NCBI RefSeq assembly: GCF_003352465.1
Contig: NZ_CP031153.1
Span: 1,292,465 to 1,356,464, forward strand
Reading direction: 5' to 3'
Source: Kordia sp. SMS9
GTDB taxonomy: Bacteria; Bacteroidota; Bacteroidia; Flavobacteriales; Flavobacteriaceae
DNA: 64,000 nucleotides
In this document: positions 35,462-44,558 of the stretch, in pieces
Layout: each line of letters starts with the position of its first letter
How positions within the stretch are numbered: the first letter of the stretch is position 1
The notes under the pieces: generated by a model
What the model was told of the DNA's origin: nothing
The model's input: only the letters and a program-made list of their open reading frames with translations
Databases searched by the model: none
Translations under genes and position numbers: made by a program

Positions 35462-36438
35462 GAATCGTAATTGCAGGAGCCGTTTCTTCTACATTGACTA
35501 CGCTAAAAAAACTAGTGGAGCACCAAATGGATATTGTAGGTGTATTAGGGTACGAACCTGCATCTCTCAAAAATGTAAGCGCGTACTCACACCTAAAACC
35601 TGTGGCACTAGAAAACGGATTGAATTACAAACCGTTTGTAAAAATAAATGATGAAAACATTGTGGCGCAAGTCAAACAATGGAAGCCAGATTTACTATTT
35701 GTAGTAGGACTTTCCCAGCTTATAGGAGACGATCTTATCCATAGTGCCACACACGGAGTTGTTGGGTTTCATCCTACAAGTTTGCCAAGAGGTCGCGGAC
35801 GCGCACCTATTGCGTGGGCAATACTAAAGGAAGAAAAAGCAGGTGCTAATTTTTTCTTAATTGATGATGGCGTAGACAGCGGACCTATCTTAGCACAAGA
35901 ATTATTTGACATTGAAGAAGATGACTATGCGGAAGACTTCGAATTGAAAATGATTCATGCCATACAAACTGCATTGGACAAATGGTTGCCACAACTCAAA
36001 AAAGGAGTGGTAAACGCCATTCCACAAAATGACGAAAACGCAAGTTATTACGGAAGACGTGCGCCAAACGATGGTTGTATCAATTGGCACGTATCTGCTA
36101 CAGAAATATACACACTCATCAGAGCTTCCTCTAGGCCGCATCCTGGAGCATTTACCTTCAAAGAAAACATCCGAGTATTGGTGTGGAAAGCCAGACCTGA
36201 AAAAAACCGAAACATTACAGGAGTTGTAGGACGTGTGTTAGAAGTGAATGAAAAAGGGGAAGCATTAGTACAAGCGGGTGAAGGATTGCTATGGTTGACG
36301 GAATATGAATTATTTGATTTTGGCGGAAATCAACTCGAAGAAAACCTAAAAGTTGGACAGAAACTAGGATATCACATAGACTTAGAAATTTTCAAACTGA
36401 AAAAAGAACTCAAACAATTAAAAGAAAAACTAAAATGA
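35458..36438 (+). CDS. Formyltransferase-fold protein, probable sugar N-formyltransferase
   Basis: This 326-residue protein resembles methionyl-tRNA/sugar N-formyltransferases. The N-terminal formyltransferase fold has GFHPTSLPRGRGRAPIAWA (103-121) and the DDGVDSGPI loop (Asp140). A C-terminal OB-like domain extends to about 300, ending in a coiled tail. The expected Asn of the NxH active-site motif is Gly103 (GFH instead of NxH), so either another residue serves or activity is altered. It lies in a run of sugar-modifying genes and is unlikely to be the housekeeping fmt. It overlaps its neighbours by 4 bp each. Confidence 0.75.
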   Translation: MRIVIAGAVSSTLTTLKKLVEHQMDIVGVLGYEPASLKNVSAYSHLKPVALENGLNYKPFVKINDENIVAQVKQWKPDLLFVVGLSQLIGDDLIHSATHGVVGFHPTSLPRGRGRAPIAWAILKEEKAGANFFLIDDGVDSGPILAQELFDIEEDDYAEDFELKMIHAIQTALDKWLPQLKKGVVNAIPQNDENASYYGRRAPNDGCINWHVSATEIYTLIRASSRPHPGAFTFKENIRVLVWKARPEKNRNITGVVGRVLEVNEKGEALVQAGEGLLWLTEYELFDFGGNQLEENLKVGQKLGYHIDLEIFKLKKELKQLKEKLK

Positions 36439-37097
36439 AGATTCTAGTAATAGCACCTCATGCAGATGATGAAATATTAGGATGTGGCGGTGTCATTGCA
36501 AAACACATTGCAAATGGTAACGAGGTAAAAGTTTTGGTAGTCACAAAAGGTGCCGAAGAACTATATTCAGAAGCGGAAGTACAAGTCATTCGCAACGAAG
36601 CAAAAATTGCACATGAATATTTAGGAATATCAGAAACACTATTTTTTGACTTCCCAGCACCAATACTTGATCAGACACCTTCGTATAAAATTTCGAATGC
36701 AGTGACAAATATCATAAAAACGTATCAACCTGAAGTTGTATATTTGCCACATAGAGGAGATCTTCACAAAGACCACAGAATGGTATTTGAATCTTCTTTA
36801 GTAGCAATAAAACCGGTAAACAATTGTTCGGTAAAGCATATTTACTGTTACGAAACCTTATCGGAGACAGAATGGGGCGCACCTTTTGGTGATGATGCCT
36901 TCATTCCAAATGTGTTTGAAGACATAACAGACTATATAGAATTAAAAAAAGAGGCAATGCGAAAATTTGAAAGTCAAGTAAAAGAATTTCCTCATTCTCG
37001 ATCATTAGTAGCCATTGATGCATTAGCCAAATTTAGAGGAGCCACAGTTGGAAAACATGCCGCTGAAGCTTTTATGTTAATTAGAAGTATAAATTAA
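36435..37097 (+). CDS. PIG-L family N-deacetylase
   Basis: This 220-residue zinc deacetylase carries the PIG-L motif APHADDEILG (His9, Asp11, Asp12) and a second metal-site block HRGDLHKDHR (near 112). The family removes acetyl groups from N-acetylated sugars, freeing an amine. It directly overlaps the formyltransferase gene by 4 bp, so the two could swap an acetyl for a formyl group, but that is inference. Confidence 0.85.
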   Translation: MKILVIAPHADDEILGCGGVIAKHIANGNEVKVLVVTKGAEELYSEAEVQVIRNEAKIAHEYLGISETLFFDFPAPILDQTPSYKISNAVTNIIKTYQPEVVYLPHRGDLHKDHRMVFESSLVAIKPVNNCSVKHIYCYETLSETEWGAPFGDDAFIPNVFEDITDYIELKKEAMRKFESQVKEFPHSRSLVAIDALAKFRGATVGKHAAEAFMLIRSIN

Positions 37098-37108
37098 ATT
37101 AAAAAATT

Positions 37109-37885
37109 ATGGAGTTTATAACTGATGTTAAATTAAGAACAAATGATCCTGTTGAAGCTACCAAAGCCGTCAAGGAAGTTTTAAAGAACAACAAAGTTGT
37201 GAAAGTAGTTCCTGAATGGTATTTAGGAGACCTTCGTGCATTTTATGAAGTACTTACGGATGAAATAGGAATTCCTATCAATATTGGAGAAGACTTCAAA
37301 AATGAAGGCGCACAAACACACGAAAAATGGTTAGAAATCCGTTACGATGCTGACATTCCAGATCTTTCTGCATACCGACATAGTAAAAATGCACAACCGT
37401 TACACACAGATGAATCTTACATCAAAGATCCTGCGGATATCATGTTATTTTACAGCATCAACAAAGCGATAAAAGGTGGCGCAACCACATTTGTCGATGG
37501 TCCTGTATTGTTAGAATACATGGAAGAAAATGCTCCAGAATTACTTGAAAAATTGAAAACAACGCCAGTTCGTTACAAAAAAGCAAATGAAGAGCGTACA
37601 GAAAAAATCATCGATATCAAAGAAGACGGAGAAATTCACTTCAACTTTAACTACTACTGTGTCGACAAAGATGAAACAGAAGAAAACAAAGCATTAAACA
37701 AAGAGTTTTTCGACTTTTTACAAAACTATGTGGCACACTCACACATGGTAGAACAAGTAGTGCTAAATCCTGGAGAAGCCGTATTATGGTGGGATGAATT
37801 GGTATTGCACGGACGCACTTCGTACGATGTAAAAAAGACAAACGACCGTTTTATATGGAAAACAGGATTTAAGTGGAAGGAATAA
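37109..37885 (+). CDS. TauD/TfdA-like Fe(II)/2-oxoglutarate dioxygenase
   Basis: This 258-residue dioxygenase has the facial triad His99-x-Asp101 (PLHTDES) and distal His234 (LVLHGRTSY). Arg247 would bind 2-oxoglutarate. The usual TauD length and fold are kept. In a glycan locus it might hydroxylate or oxidatively demodify a sugar or lipid carrier, but no substrate can be read from the sequence. It overlaps the AKR-like gene by 13 bp. Confidence 0.8.
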   Translation: MEFITDVKLRTNDPVEATKAVKEVLKNNKVVKVVPEWYLGDLRAFYEVLTDEIGIPINIGEDFKNEGAQTHEKWLEIRYDADIPDLSAYRHSKNAQPLHTDESYIKDPADIMLFYSINKAIKGGATTFVDGPVLLEYMEENAPELLEKLKTTPVRYKKANEERTEKIIDIKEDGEIHFNFNYYCVDKDETEENKALNKEFFDFLQNYVAHSHMVEQVVLNPGEAVLWWDELVLHGRTSYDVKKTNDRFIWKTGFKWKE

Positions 37886-38622
37886 AACACACACTAAATC
37901 TCAGCAAGCTTACGCTTGGTACCATGCGTTTTCATGACAAACAACTATCTGTTAATGAAGTTGTAGGTATCATTAACGAAGGGCACGACATAGGAATCCA
38001 TACACACCATTCTTCTTTTGAATATAGCTCGTATGAACTATACACAAAAGCATTGGAGAAATCTGGAAAAGGAAAAGAAACAAAACACATTGTAAAACTA
38101 TCTTCTCCACATTTTAAAGATGATGCTTTCTCTGCCAACATACTAGAAGAACGTGTAGACAACCAACTAAAAGCATTGCAAACAGATTGTATTGACGTAT
38201 TGCAATGGTTAGTTCGGTCACAACCTATCAATGATGCAGATCGTTTGCAAACATTGGAAACGCAGCAAGAAGAAATTGCTAGTAGTATAGAAGATCTAAA
38301 AAAGAAAGGCAAAATAAAAACCTGTTTTAGCTTTCCATACTCTGTAAACTTTGCCAAAAAAGTACTAGAATTTGAGCAGGTAGATGGTTTAGTTACCTAC
38401 TTAAACAAAGCAGAACTAGACTATCAAGAATTTGCAAATACAGTTCCGTTCATTGCGATACGTCCGTTATTTGCAGGAAAACTTATTGAAAAATCAACAG
38501 ACATTGATGTTGAAATCATCAGCAGTTTGCAATTTGTAGAAAACCATAAAACACTCCTATCAACTATTGTAGGAATCAACAGTACAAAACAACTCCAAAC
38601 ATATAAAAAGTATCTAAAATAG
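37873..38622 (+). CDS. Aldo/keto reductase-like protein with degenerate active site
   Basis: This 249-residue TIM-barrel AKR homologue starts with GTG at 37873, inside the 3' end of the TauD gene. AKR landmarks remain: LTLGTMRF at 14-20, KHIVKLSS with Lys75, and LKKKGKIKTCFSFPY. The catalytic Asp and Tyr positions (fDhAdiYg in E. coli YdhF) read THHSSFE, giving His45 and Glu50, and the active-site His is Leu113. It is also shorter than the usual 300 residues. It may be a non-catalytic AKR or act differently. An intrinsic terminator follows. Confidence 0.7.
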   Translation: MEGIKHTLNLSKLTLGTMRFHDKQLSVNEVVGIINEGHDIGIHTHHSSFEYSSYELYTKALEKSGKGKETKHIVKLSSPHFKDDAFSANILEERVDNQLKALQTDCIDVLQWLVRSQPINDADRLQTLETQQEEIASSIEDLKKKGKIKTCFSFPYSVNFAKKVLEFEQVDGLVTYLNKAELDYQEFANTVPFIAIRPLFAGKLIEKSTDIDVEIISSLQFVENHKTLLSTIVGINSTKQLQTYKKYLK

Positions 38623-38650
38623 CGCTGTGTTTTCATGGCGCTTTGCTTTT
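38621..38650 (+). terminator. Internal intrinsic terminator after the AKR-like gene
   Basis: A 9-bp stem pairs AGCGCTGTG (38621-38629) with CATGGCGCT (38634-38642), including two G-U pairs, around a TTTT loop. TTGCTTTTTC follows. It overlaps the stop codon region and divides the locus before the bacillosamine-type block. Confidence 0.65.
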
Positions 38651-38689
38651 TCAAAAAAATCATAACAACAACACTCAAAACGACGCGTA

Positions 38690-39244
38690 ATGTTGGGAAA
38701 ACGTATTTTTGATATCATACTTTCGTTTACATTGCTAGTCATACTATTCGTGCCCATGTGCCTATTGTGGTTTATAACTTCAATTTCTATAGGCTCCAAT
38801 GGTATCTTTTTACAAACAAGAATTGGGCAACATGGCAAATCGTTTACTATGTACAAATACAAAACGATCTATGCGGACAGCGGAAAAACCTCAAAATGGG
38901 GCGCTTTTTTGCGAAAAACAAAACTGGATGAACTCCCACAATTGCTCAACATTCTCATTGGTGAAATGAGCTTTGTAGGACCACGACCCGATTTACCTGG
39001 ATATTACGATAGGCTCGAAGGAGAACAAAGAAACATACTAAAACTAAAACCAGGCGTTACTTCGGAAGCTGCCTTAAAATACATCAACGAAGAACAACTA
39101 TTAGCTTCCAAAGAAAACCCAAAACAATACAACGATGAAGTCATTTATCCAGACAAAATTAAAATGAATCTGGAGTACTATCACACTAGAAGTTTTTTAG
39201 TAGATTTGAACATACTAATCAAAACGATACAAAAACTAGTTTAA
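38690..39244 (+). CDS. Initiating sugar transferase, PglC-like
   Basis: This 184-residue monotopic phosphoglycosyl transferase has a re-entrant helix at about 8-30. [18 protein letters not shown] and [19 protein letters not shown] carry the catalytic Asp-Glu pair, followed by GPRPDLPGY. The short form is the size of Campylobacter PglC, which transfers a bacillosamine phosphate. Its neighbours are PglD, PglE and PglF-like genes, so it is the likely user of that sugar. Confidence 0.88.
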   Translation: MLGKRIFDIILSFTLLVILFVPMCLLWFITSISIGSNGIFLQTRIGQHGKSFTMYKYKTIYADSGKTSKWGAFLRKTKLDELPQLLNILIGEMSFVGPRPDLPGYYDRLEGEQRNILKLKPGVTSEAALKYINEEQLLASKENPKQYNDEVIYPDKIKMNLEYYHTRSFLVDLNILIKTIQKLV

Positions 39245-39286
39245 TTATTGAAAATCAACACAAAACGACGATAAAAACGAAGAAGA

Positions 39287-39898
39287 ATGAGTAACATTTG
39301 TCTATTTGGCGCAAGCGGACATGGAAAAGTAGTCAAAGATGTGGCAGCAAGCACAAACACGGTAATTGATGCCTTTATTGACGATCATCCCAAAAGTGAA
39401 TTTCTACAAGGAATTCCCGTGGTGTCGTCTTCAAAAATAGCAACATACGCAGGAAACAAGTTTTTAATCAGTATCGGAAACAACAGCGTTCGTAAAGTCC
39501 TCAGTCAAAAAATAAAAAACGACTTTACGAGACTCATTCACAAAACAGCAACCATTTCTCCTTCGGCAAAAATAGCAGAAGGAACGGTGATAATGAACGG
39601 AACCAACATCAATGCAGATGCCAACATCGGAAAACACGTTATCATCAATACAGCGGCTATTATAGAACACGATTGCCACATTGGTGACTTTGTACACATT
39701 TCGCCAAACGCTACCATTACAGGAAATGTAACCATTGGCGAAGGAACGCATATTGGCGCAGGCGCAATTGTCATACCAAACATAAAAATTGGCAAATGGG
39801 CAACCATTGGCGCAGGTGCAGTCATCATCAACGATGTTCCAGATGATGCTGTCGTCGTAGGAAACCCAGGAAAAATAAAAAAGTACAACAACGAATAA
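39287..39898 (+). CDS. Sugar N-acetyltransferase, PglD/NeuD family
   Basis: This 203-residue acetyltransferase has an N-terminal Rossmann-like domain (CLFGASGHGKVVKDV at 5-19) and a C-terminal left-handed beta-helix. IIEHDCHIGDFVHIS contains the His-Asp block used for catalysis in PglD. It acetylates the amine at C4 of UDP-4-amino-4,6-dideoxy-GlcNAc. The start is 42 bp after the PglC-like gene, and the PglE-like gene follows in 2 bp. Confidence 0.88.
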   Translation: MSNICLFGASGHGKVVKDVAASTNTVIDAFIDDHPKSEFLQGIPVVSSSKIATYAGNKFLISIGNNSVRKVLSQKIKNDFTRLIHKTATISPSAKIAEGTVIMNGTNINADANIGKHVIINTAAIIEHDCHIGDFVHISPNATITGNVTIGEGTHIGAGAIVIPNIKIGKWATIGAGAVIINDVPDDAVVVGNPGKIKKYNNE

Positions 39899-39900
39899 CT

Positions 39901-41034
39901 ATGAATTCAAGAATTTGGCTTTCATCGCCCCACATGGGCGGAAACGAATTAAAATACATTCACGAAGCATTTGACACCAATTGGATTGCTCCATTAGGGC
40001 CAAACGTAACAGGTTTTGAAGACGATTTGCAACAGTTTTTAAACACGCAAAAAGAAGTAGGTGCCTTGGCGTCGGGAACGGCAGCCATTCACTTAGGACT
40101 TATCTTAGCTGGCGTTACCGCAGGCGATGAGGTACTTTGTCAAAGCATGACGTTTTCCGCTTCCGCGAATCCGATTCTCTATCAAGGAGCAACTCCAGTT
40201 TTTATTGACAGTGAACCAGAAACATGGAACATGTGTCCAAACCATCTTGAAGCGGCTATTAAAGACAGAATTGTCAAGGGAAAAAAACCAAAAGCAATCA
40301 TTCCGGTACACTTATACGGAATGCCCGCAAAAATGGACGAAATTCTTGCCATAGCTAACAAATACGAAATCGCTATCATAGAAGATGCTGCGGAATCACT
40401 AGGTTCCACCTACAAAGGTCAAAATTGTGGCACTTTTGGTGAATACGCCGCGCTATCCTTCAACGGAAATAAAATTATCACGACTTCTGGTGGCGGCGCA
40501 ATTGTTTGCAATGATGAAGCCGCTAAAAAGAAAGCTATTTTCTTGGCTACACAAGCAAGAGACGATGCACCGCACTATCAACATTCCGAAATTGGATACA
40601 ACTACCGAATGAGCAACATTGTGGCAGGAATTGGTAGAGGACAAATGGAAGTGCTACAGGATCACATTGCACTTCGCAGAAGCATGCAAGCTTTCTACAA
40701 AGAAGTCTTCAAAGATGTAGCTGGTGTGACTGTATTTACAGAACCAAGCGACGATTATTTCTCAAATCACTGGTTGAGTTGTATCACCGTTGACACAGAA
40801 AAAGCAGGGTTTTCTCGTGAAGATTTACGACTTGCCTTGTGGGAAGATAATATAGAATCAAGACCGCTTTGGAAACCAATGCACTTACAGCCAATATTTG
40901 AAAAATATCCGTATTACGGAACTAATATTTGCGAACACCTATTTGATGTAGGACTCTGTTTGCCATCAGGTTCCAACCTAACTATACAAGAAAAAGAGCG
41001 TATTGCACAAGTTATAGCCGCTTTTCTAGCATAG
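39901..41034 (+). CDS. DegT/DnrJ/EryC1/StrS aminotransferase, PglE-like
   Basis: This 377-residue PLP enzyme aminates a 4-keto-6-deoxy UDP-sugar. ASGTAAIHLGL (near 57-67) binds PLP phosphate, EDAAESLGS (near 161) is typical, and the Schiff-base lysine is Lys191 in SFNGNKIITTSGGG. The gene order PglC-, PglD-, PglE-, PglF-like supports UDP-4-amino-bacillosamine synthesis. Confidence 0.9.
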   Translation: MNSRIWLSSPHMGGNELKYIHEAFDTNWIAPLGPNVTGFEDDLQQFLNTQKEVGALASGTAAIHLGLILAGVTAGDEVLCQSMTFSASANPILYQGATPVFIDSEPETWNMCPNHLEAAIKDRIVKGKKPKAIIPVHLYGMPAKMDEILAIANKYEIAIIEDAAESLGSTYKGQNCGTFGEYAALSFNGNKIITTSGGGAIVCNDEAAKKKAIFLATQARDDAPHYQHSEIGYNYRMSNIVAGIGRGQMEVLQDHIALRRSMQAFYKEVFKDVAGVTVFTEPSDDYFSNHWLSCITVDTEKAGFSREDLRLALWEDNIESRPLWKPMHLQPIFEKYPYYGTNICEHLFDVGLCLPSGSNLTIQEKERIAQVIAAFLA

Positions 41035-41091
41035 ATACAAATAAATTAAGTAATTTGTGCTACTAAATAAAGAATCTGTTTTTTTGAGAAC

Positions 41092-43137
41092 ATGAAGGTA
41101 TCGAATTCAAGGAACATAAAAGACGCAATTAAACAAGTTCTAAAATCAAGTAAAAAACGCATTGATTTTAAGAACATAGGATATTTACCTCGATGGCTTA
41201 TCTTATGTTTTGACATGTTCATTTGTTGTGTCGCGGTTATTCTTACAGGCGTTATTGTAAATAATATCAACATTAACGATCCTAACATTTCGCCACAATC
41301 TATCTTTGGATTTTCGGCAAAAGACGGATTGATCTTAATCACCAACTTATTATTCTTTATTTTCTTTAGAACGTATGCAGGACTCATTCGTCACTCTACG
41401 TTTATTGATGCGATCAAATTTTTCTTGGCATCGTTGGCAACGTTAATTACATTACTCGTTGTCAATTATTCGCATGTCATATTTAGAGGAGACACGTTAT
41501 TACTAATACCGAAACTGTTTATCTACTTTGCTGTTTCTTTTTCAGCATTATTATTATTTAGAGTCTTGGTAAAACAAGTTTTTGAAGCATATTTTGATCA
41601 TGCCGCAAAAGATGATCAAATCAGCGTGATGATTTACGGAATTGACTCCAACGCAATTGCCATTTCAAACGCACTCAAAGTAGAACGTCCAATTCGATAC
41701 AAACTCATTGGTTTTATTGACAAGAAAGGAAAAAACCAAAGTAAAGAAATCTTAGGATTACCCATCATTCATCTCAAAAGAAAACTTGCCGTAATTCTGC
41801 GGGCACATGGAGCAAATGCTATCATCTTAGCAAACAAATCCATCACGCAAGAAGAACGCATCAAAATTGTAGATGAGTGTTTAGAGCATAACATCAAAGT
41901 ATTTAGAGCGCCAATTGTTTCCGATATGGAAGACAAGGAAAATGTGAACGTGGCGCAACAAATTCAAAATGTACAAATTGAAGACCTACTCGAAAGAGAA
42001 CCCATTGTCTTAAATAATAAGCTTATCGCGAAAGAACTTTTTGATCGTAGAATCTTAGTCACAGGTGGCGCGGGTTCTATAGGAAGTGAAATTGCGCGAC
42101 AAGTTGCCAATTACAATCCGCAAAAACTGATCATTGTCGATCAGGCAGAAACGCCATTGTATCAAATACAAATGGAAATCAGAGCCAACTTTCCAGACTT
42201 AGATTTTGAAGCAGTCATTGCCGATGTTCGCGACAAAGAGAAACTGGAAAATATCTTTAATCTCTACAAACCACAAGTGGTCTATCACGCGGCAGCGTAC
42301 AAACACGTACCATTAATGGAAGACAATCCGTCACAAGCTATTTTTACCAATGTGATGGGAACTAAAAATGTAGCAGATACTGCCTTAAAATTTAAAACAT
42401 ACAAATTTGTATTGGTTTCCACAGACAAAGCGGTAAACCCAAGTAATGTGATGGGAGCTTCCAAGCGAATTGCCGAAATTTACGTGCAGGCAATGCAAGA
42501 AGCATTTCAAAACGACAATCGTTACGATACCAATTTTGTCACAACACGTTTTGGAAATGTACTAGGTTCCAATGGTTCGGTAGTACCATTATTCAAACGA
42601 CAAATTGCGGAAGGTGGTCCGTTAACCATTACACATCCAGATATCATTCGTTATTTTATGACCATTCCAGAAGCGTGTCAGCTTGTATTAGAAGCTGGAG
42701 CCATGGGGAATGGTGGCGAAATCTACATCTTTGACATGGGAGAAGCCGTAAAAATTATTGATTTGGCGAAGAAAATTATCAAACTTGCAGGTTTTGTACC
42801 GAACAAAGACATTGATATCAAAATCATCGGATTGCGTCCAGGTGAAAAACTATACGAAGAATTATTAAATGACAAATCGACGACATTGCCAACGTACAAT
42901 GAAAAAATTATGATTGCTCGTGCGGAAATGTATGATTATGAAGTAATAAATACGAATATTGCCGAACTTATTGATTCTGCTTGTTTATACAACAAAGTAG
43001 AAGTTGTAAAACGAATGAAAGTATTGGTTCCTGAATATAAAAGTATGAACTCTTGTTATGAAGAATTAGACAAGAAAGAATTGCCACCTAAAAAAGATAC
43101 CAAAACGGTCAATTTGAGAGATAAGAAAGTATCGTAA
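41092..43137 (+). CDS. UDP-GlcNAc 4,6-dehydratase, membrane-bound CapD/PglF type
   Basis: This 681-residue protein has four N-terminal TM helices (about 30-165), a CoA-binding-like Rossmann domain, then a dehydratase SDR domain from about 330 with GGAGSIGSEIARQ. The active site reads STDKAVNPSNVMGASKR, with Met in place of the SDR Tyr and Lys retained, as in PglF/WbpM. It forms UDP-4-keto-6-deoxy-GlcNAc for the upstream aminotransferase. A 91-bp gap with a hairpin follows. Confidence 0.9.
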   Translation: MKVSNSRNIKDAIKQVLKSSKKRIDFKNIGYLPRWLILCFDMFICCVAVILTGVIVNNININDPNISPQSIFGFSAKDGLILITNLLFFIFFRTYAGLIRHSTFIDAIKFFLASLATLITLLVVNYSHVIFRGDTLLLIPKLFIYFAVSFSALLLFRVLVKQVFEAYFDHAAKDDQISVMIYGIDSNAIAISNALKVERPIRYKLIGFIDKKGKNQSKEILGLPIIHLKRKLAVILRAHGANAIILANKSITQEERIKIVDECLEHNIKVFRAPIVSDMEDKENVNVAQQIQNVQIEDLLEREPIVLNNKLIAKELFDRRILVTGGAGSIGSEIARQVANYNPQKLIIVDQAETPLYQIQMEIRANFPDLDFEAVIADVRDKEKLENIFNLYKPQVVYHAAAYKHVPLMEDNPSQAIFTNVMGTKNVADTALKFKTYKFVLVSTDKAVNPSNVMGASKRIAEIYVQAMQEAFQNDNRYDTNFVTTRFGNVLGSNGSVVPLFKRQIAEGGPLTITHPDIIRYFMTIPEACQLVLEAGAMGNGGEIYIFDMGEAVKIIDLAKKIIKLAGFVPNKDIDIKIIGLRPGEKLYEELLNDKSTTLPTYNEKIMIARAEMYDYEVINTNIAELIDSACLYNKVEVVKRMKVLVPEYKSMNSCYEELDKKELPPKKDTKTVNLRDKKVS

Positions 43138-43165
43138 AGGAATACATCATATAAAAAATTACTAG

Positions 43166-43205
43166 AAGTACATTCGTCCCTTAACTCATAATGAATGTAC
43201 TTTTA
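43166..43205 (+). terminator. Possible intrinsic terminator after the PglF-like gene
   Basis: A 10-bp perfect stem pairs AAGTACATTC (43166-43175) with GAATGTACTT (43193-43202), with a 17-nt loop. Only a short TTTT tract follows, so termination may be partial. It lies between the PglF-like gene and ugd. Confidence 0.55.
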
Positions 43206-43228
43206 ACCATTAAAAAGAAAAATAGCAC

Positions 43229-44539
43229 ATGAAAATAACTGTTGTTGGAACAGGATATGTAGGACTCGTCACAGGTACGTGTTTAGCGGAAACAGGAAAT
43301 GATGTACTTTGTGTTGATATTGATGAAAACAAAGTGACAAGAATGCAAAATGGAGAAGTTCCTATCTACGAACCTCATTTAGATATACTCTTTGAAAGAA
43401 ATATAAACGCAGGACGCTTAAAATTTACTACGTCACTTGAAGAAGGATTGACGCATGGACAAATTATTTTTTTAGCCTTGCCTACACCAGAAGATGAAGA
43501 TGGCTCTGCCGATTTATCGTATGTTTTAGGTGTTGCCGAAAATATTGGGAAACTCATGACGGATTACAAAGTCATTGTAGACAAAAGTACTGTGCCTGTT
43601 GGAACTGCCGATAAAGTAACATCAGTAGTGGCAAAACATGCTACGGTTGATTTTGACATAGTTTCAAACCCTGAATTTTTACGAGAAGGTTTTGCCGTAG
43701 ATGATTTCATGAAGCCCGAACGTATTGTCATTGGTTCTAGCTCTGAACGCGCTACCAAATTGATGGAACGTTTATACAAACCGTTTGTACGCTCTGGAAA
43801 TCCGATTCTCATCATGGATGAAAAATCAGCAGAATTGACAAAATACGCTTCCAACTCTTTCCTAGCCGCAAAAATCACGTTTATGAATGAAATTGCGAAC
43901 TTCTGTGAAAAAGTTGGCGCTGATGTAGACAAAGTTCGTATTGGAATGGGAACTGACTCACGCATTGGAAAACGTTTCCTATTTCCAGGAATCGGCTACG
44001 GCGGATCGTGTTTTCCAAAAGATGTAAAAGCCTTACACAAATCAGGAAAAGACAATCAATACAATTTCCAAATCTTAGACGCGGTTATCAATGTAAATAA
44101 CAAACAAAAAACGGCGTTAATTCCAAAAGTGGTGAGTCACTTAGGAGAAGATTTAACTGGAAAAACCATTGCTATTTGGGGATTGGCATTCAAACCAGAA
44201 ACCGACGATATTCGGGAAGCGCCATCGTTATATATCATTGATGAATTGCTTTCGCGAGGTGCCAAACTTAAAGCATTTGATCCAGAAGCCATGGAGAATG
44301 TGCAGAAAAAATTGGGAGAAAAAATTGAATATGCAGACAGTATGTATGGCGCTATTCAAAACACAGATGCGTTGATTATTTGTACAGAATGGAGCATCTT
44401 TAGAACACCAAATTTCAACAAACTAAGAGAAAACCTAAACCAACCTGTCATTTTTGACGGTAGAAATTTATACGACATTGCAGAAATGGAAAGAGAAGGT
44501 TTTGCCTATTTTTCTATTGGACGCAAAGAAGTTTTATAA
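43229..44539 (+). CDS. ugd: UDP-glucose 6-dehydrogenase
   Basis: This 436-residue enzyme oxidises UDP-glucose to UDP-glucuronic acid. GTGYVGLVTGTCLAETGNDV at 7-26 binds NAD; the catalytic Cys is in GIGYGGSCFPKDVKAL (near 262). WGLAFKPETDDIREAPSL is Ugd-specific. The next gene encodes a UDP-glucuronate decarboxylase, so the product likely goes to UDP-xylose as well as direct use. Confidence 0.92.
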   Translation: MKITVVGTGYVGLVTGTCLAETGNDVLCVDIDENKVTRMQNGEVPIYEPHLDILFERNINAGRLKFTTSLEEGLTHGQIIFLALPTPEDEDGSADLSYVLGVAENIGKLMTDYKVIVDKSTVPVGTADKVTSVVAKHATVDFDIVSNPEFLREGFAVDDFMKPERIVIGSSSERATKLMERLYKPFVRSGNPILIMDEKSAELTKYASNSFLAAKITFMNEIANFCEKVGADVDKVRIGMGTDSRIGKRFLFPGIGYGGSCFPKDVKALHKSGKDNQYNFQILDAVINVNNKQKTALIPKVVSHLGEDLTGKTIAIWGLAFKPETDDIREAPSLYIIDELLSRGAKLKAFDPEAMENVQKKLGEKIEYADSMYGAIQNTDALIICTEWSIFRTPNFNKLRENLNQPVIFDGRNLYDIAEMEREGFAYFSIGRKEVL

Positions 44540-44558
44540 TACCTAAACCAACCAAGCT

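Noticed and set aside
41035..41091. Promoter box before the PglF-like gene
   Set aside because: The best match, TAATTTG, is one base short of TAnnTTTG, so I do not list it.
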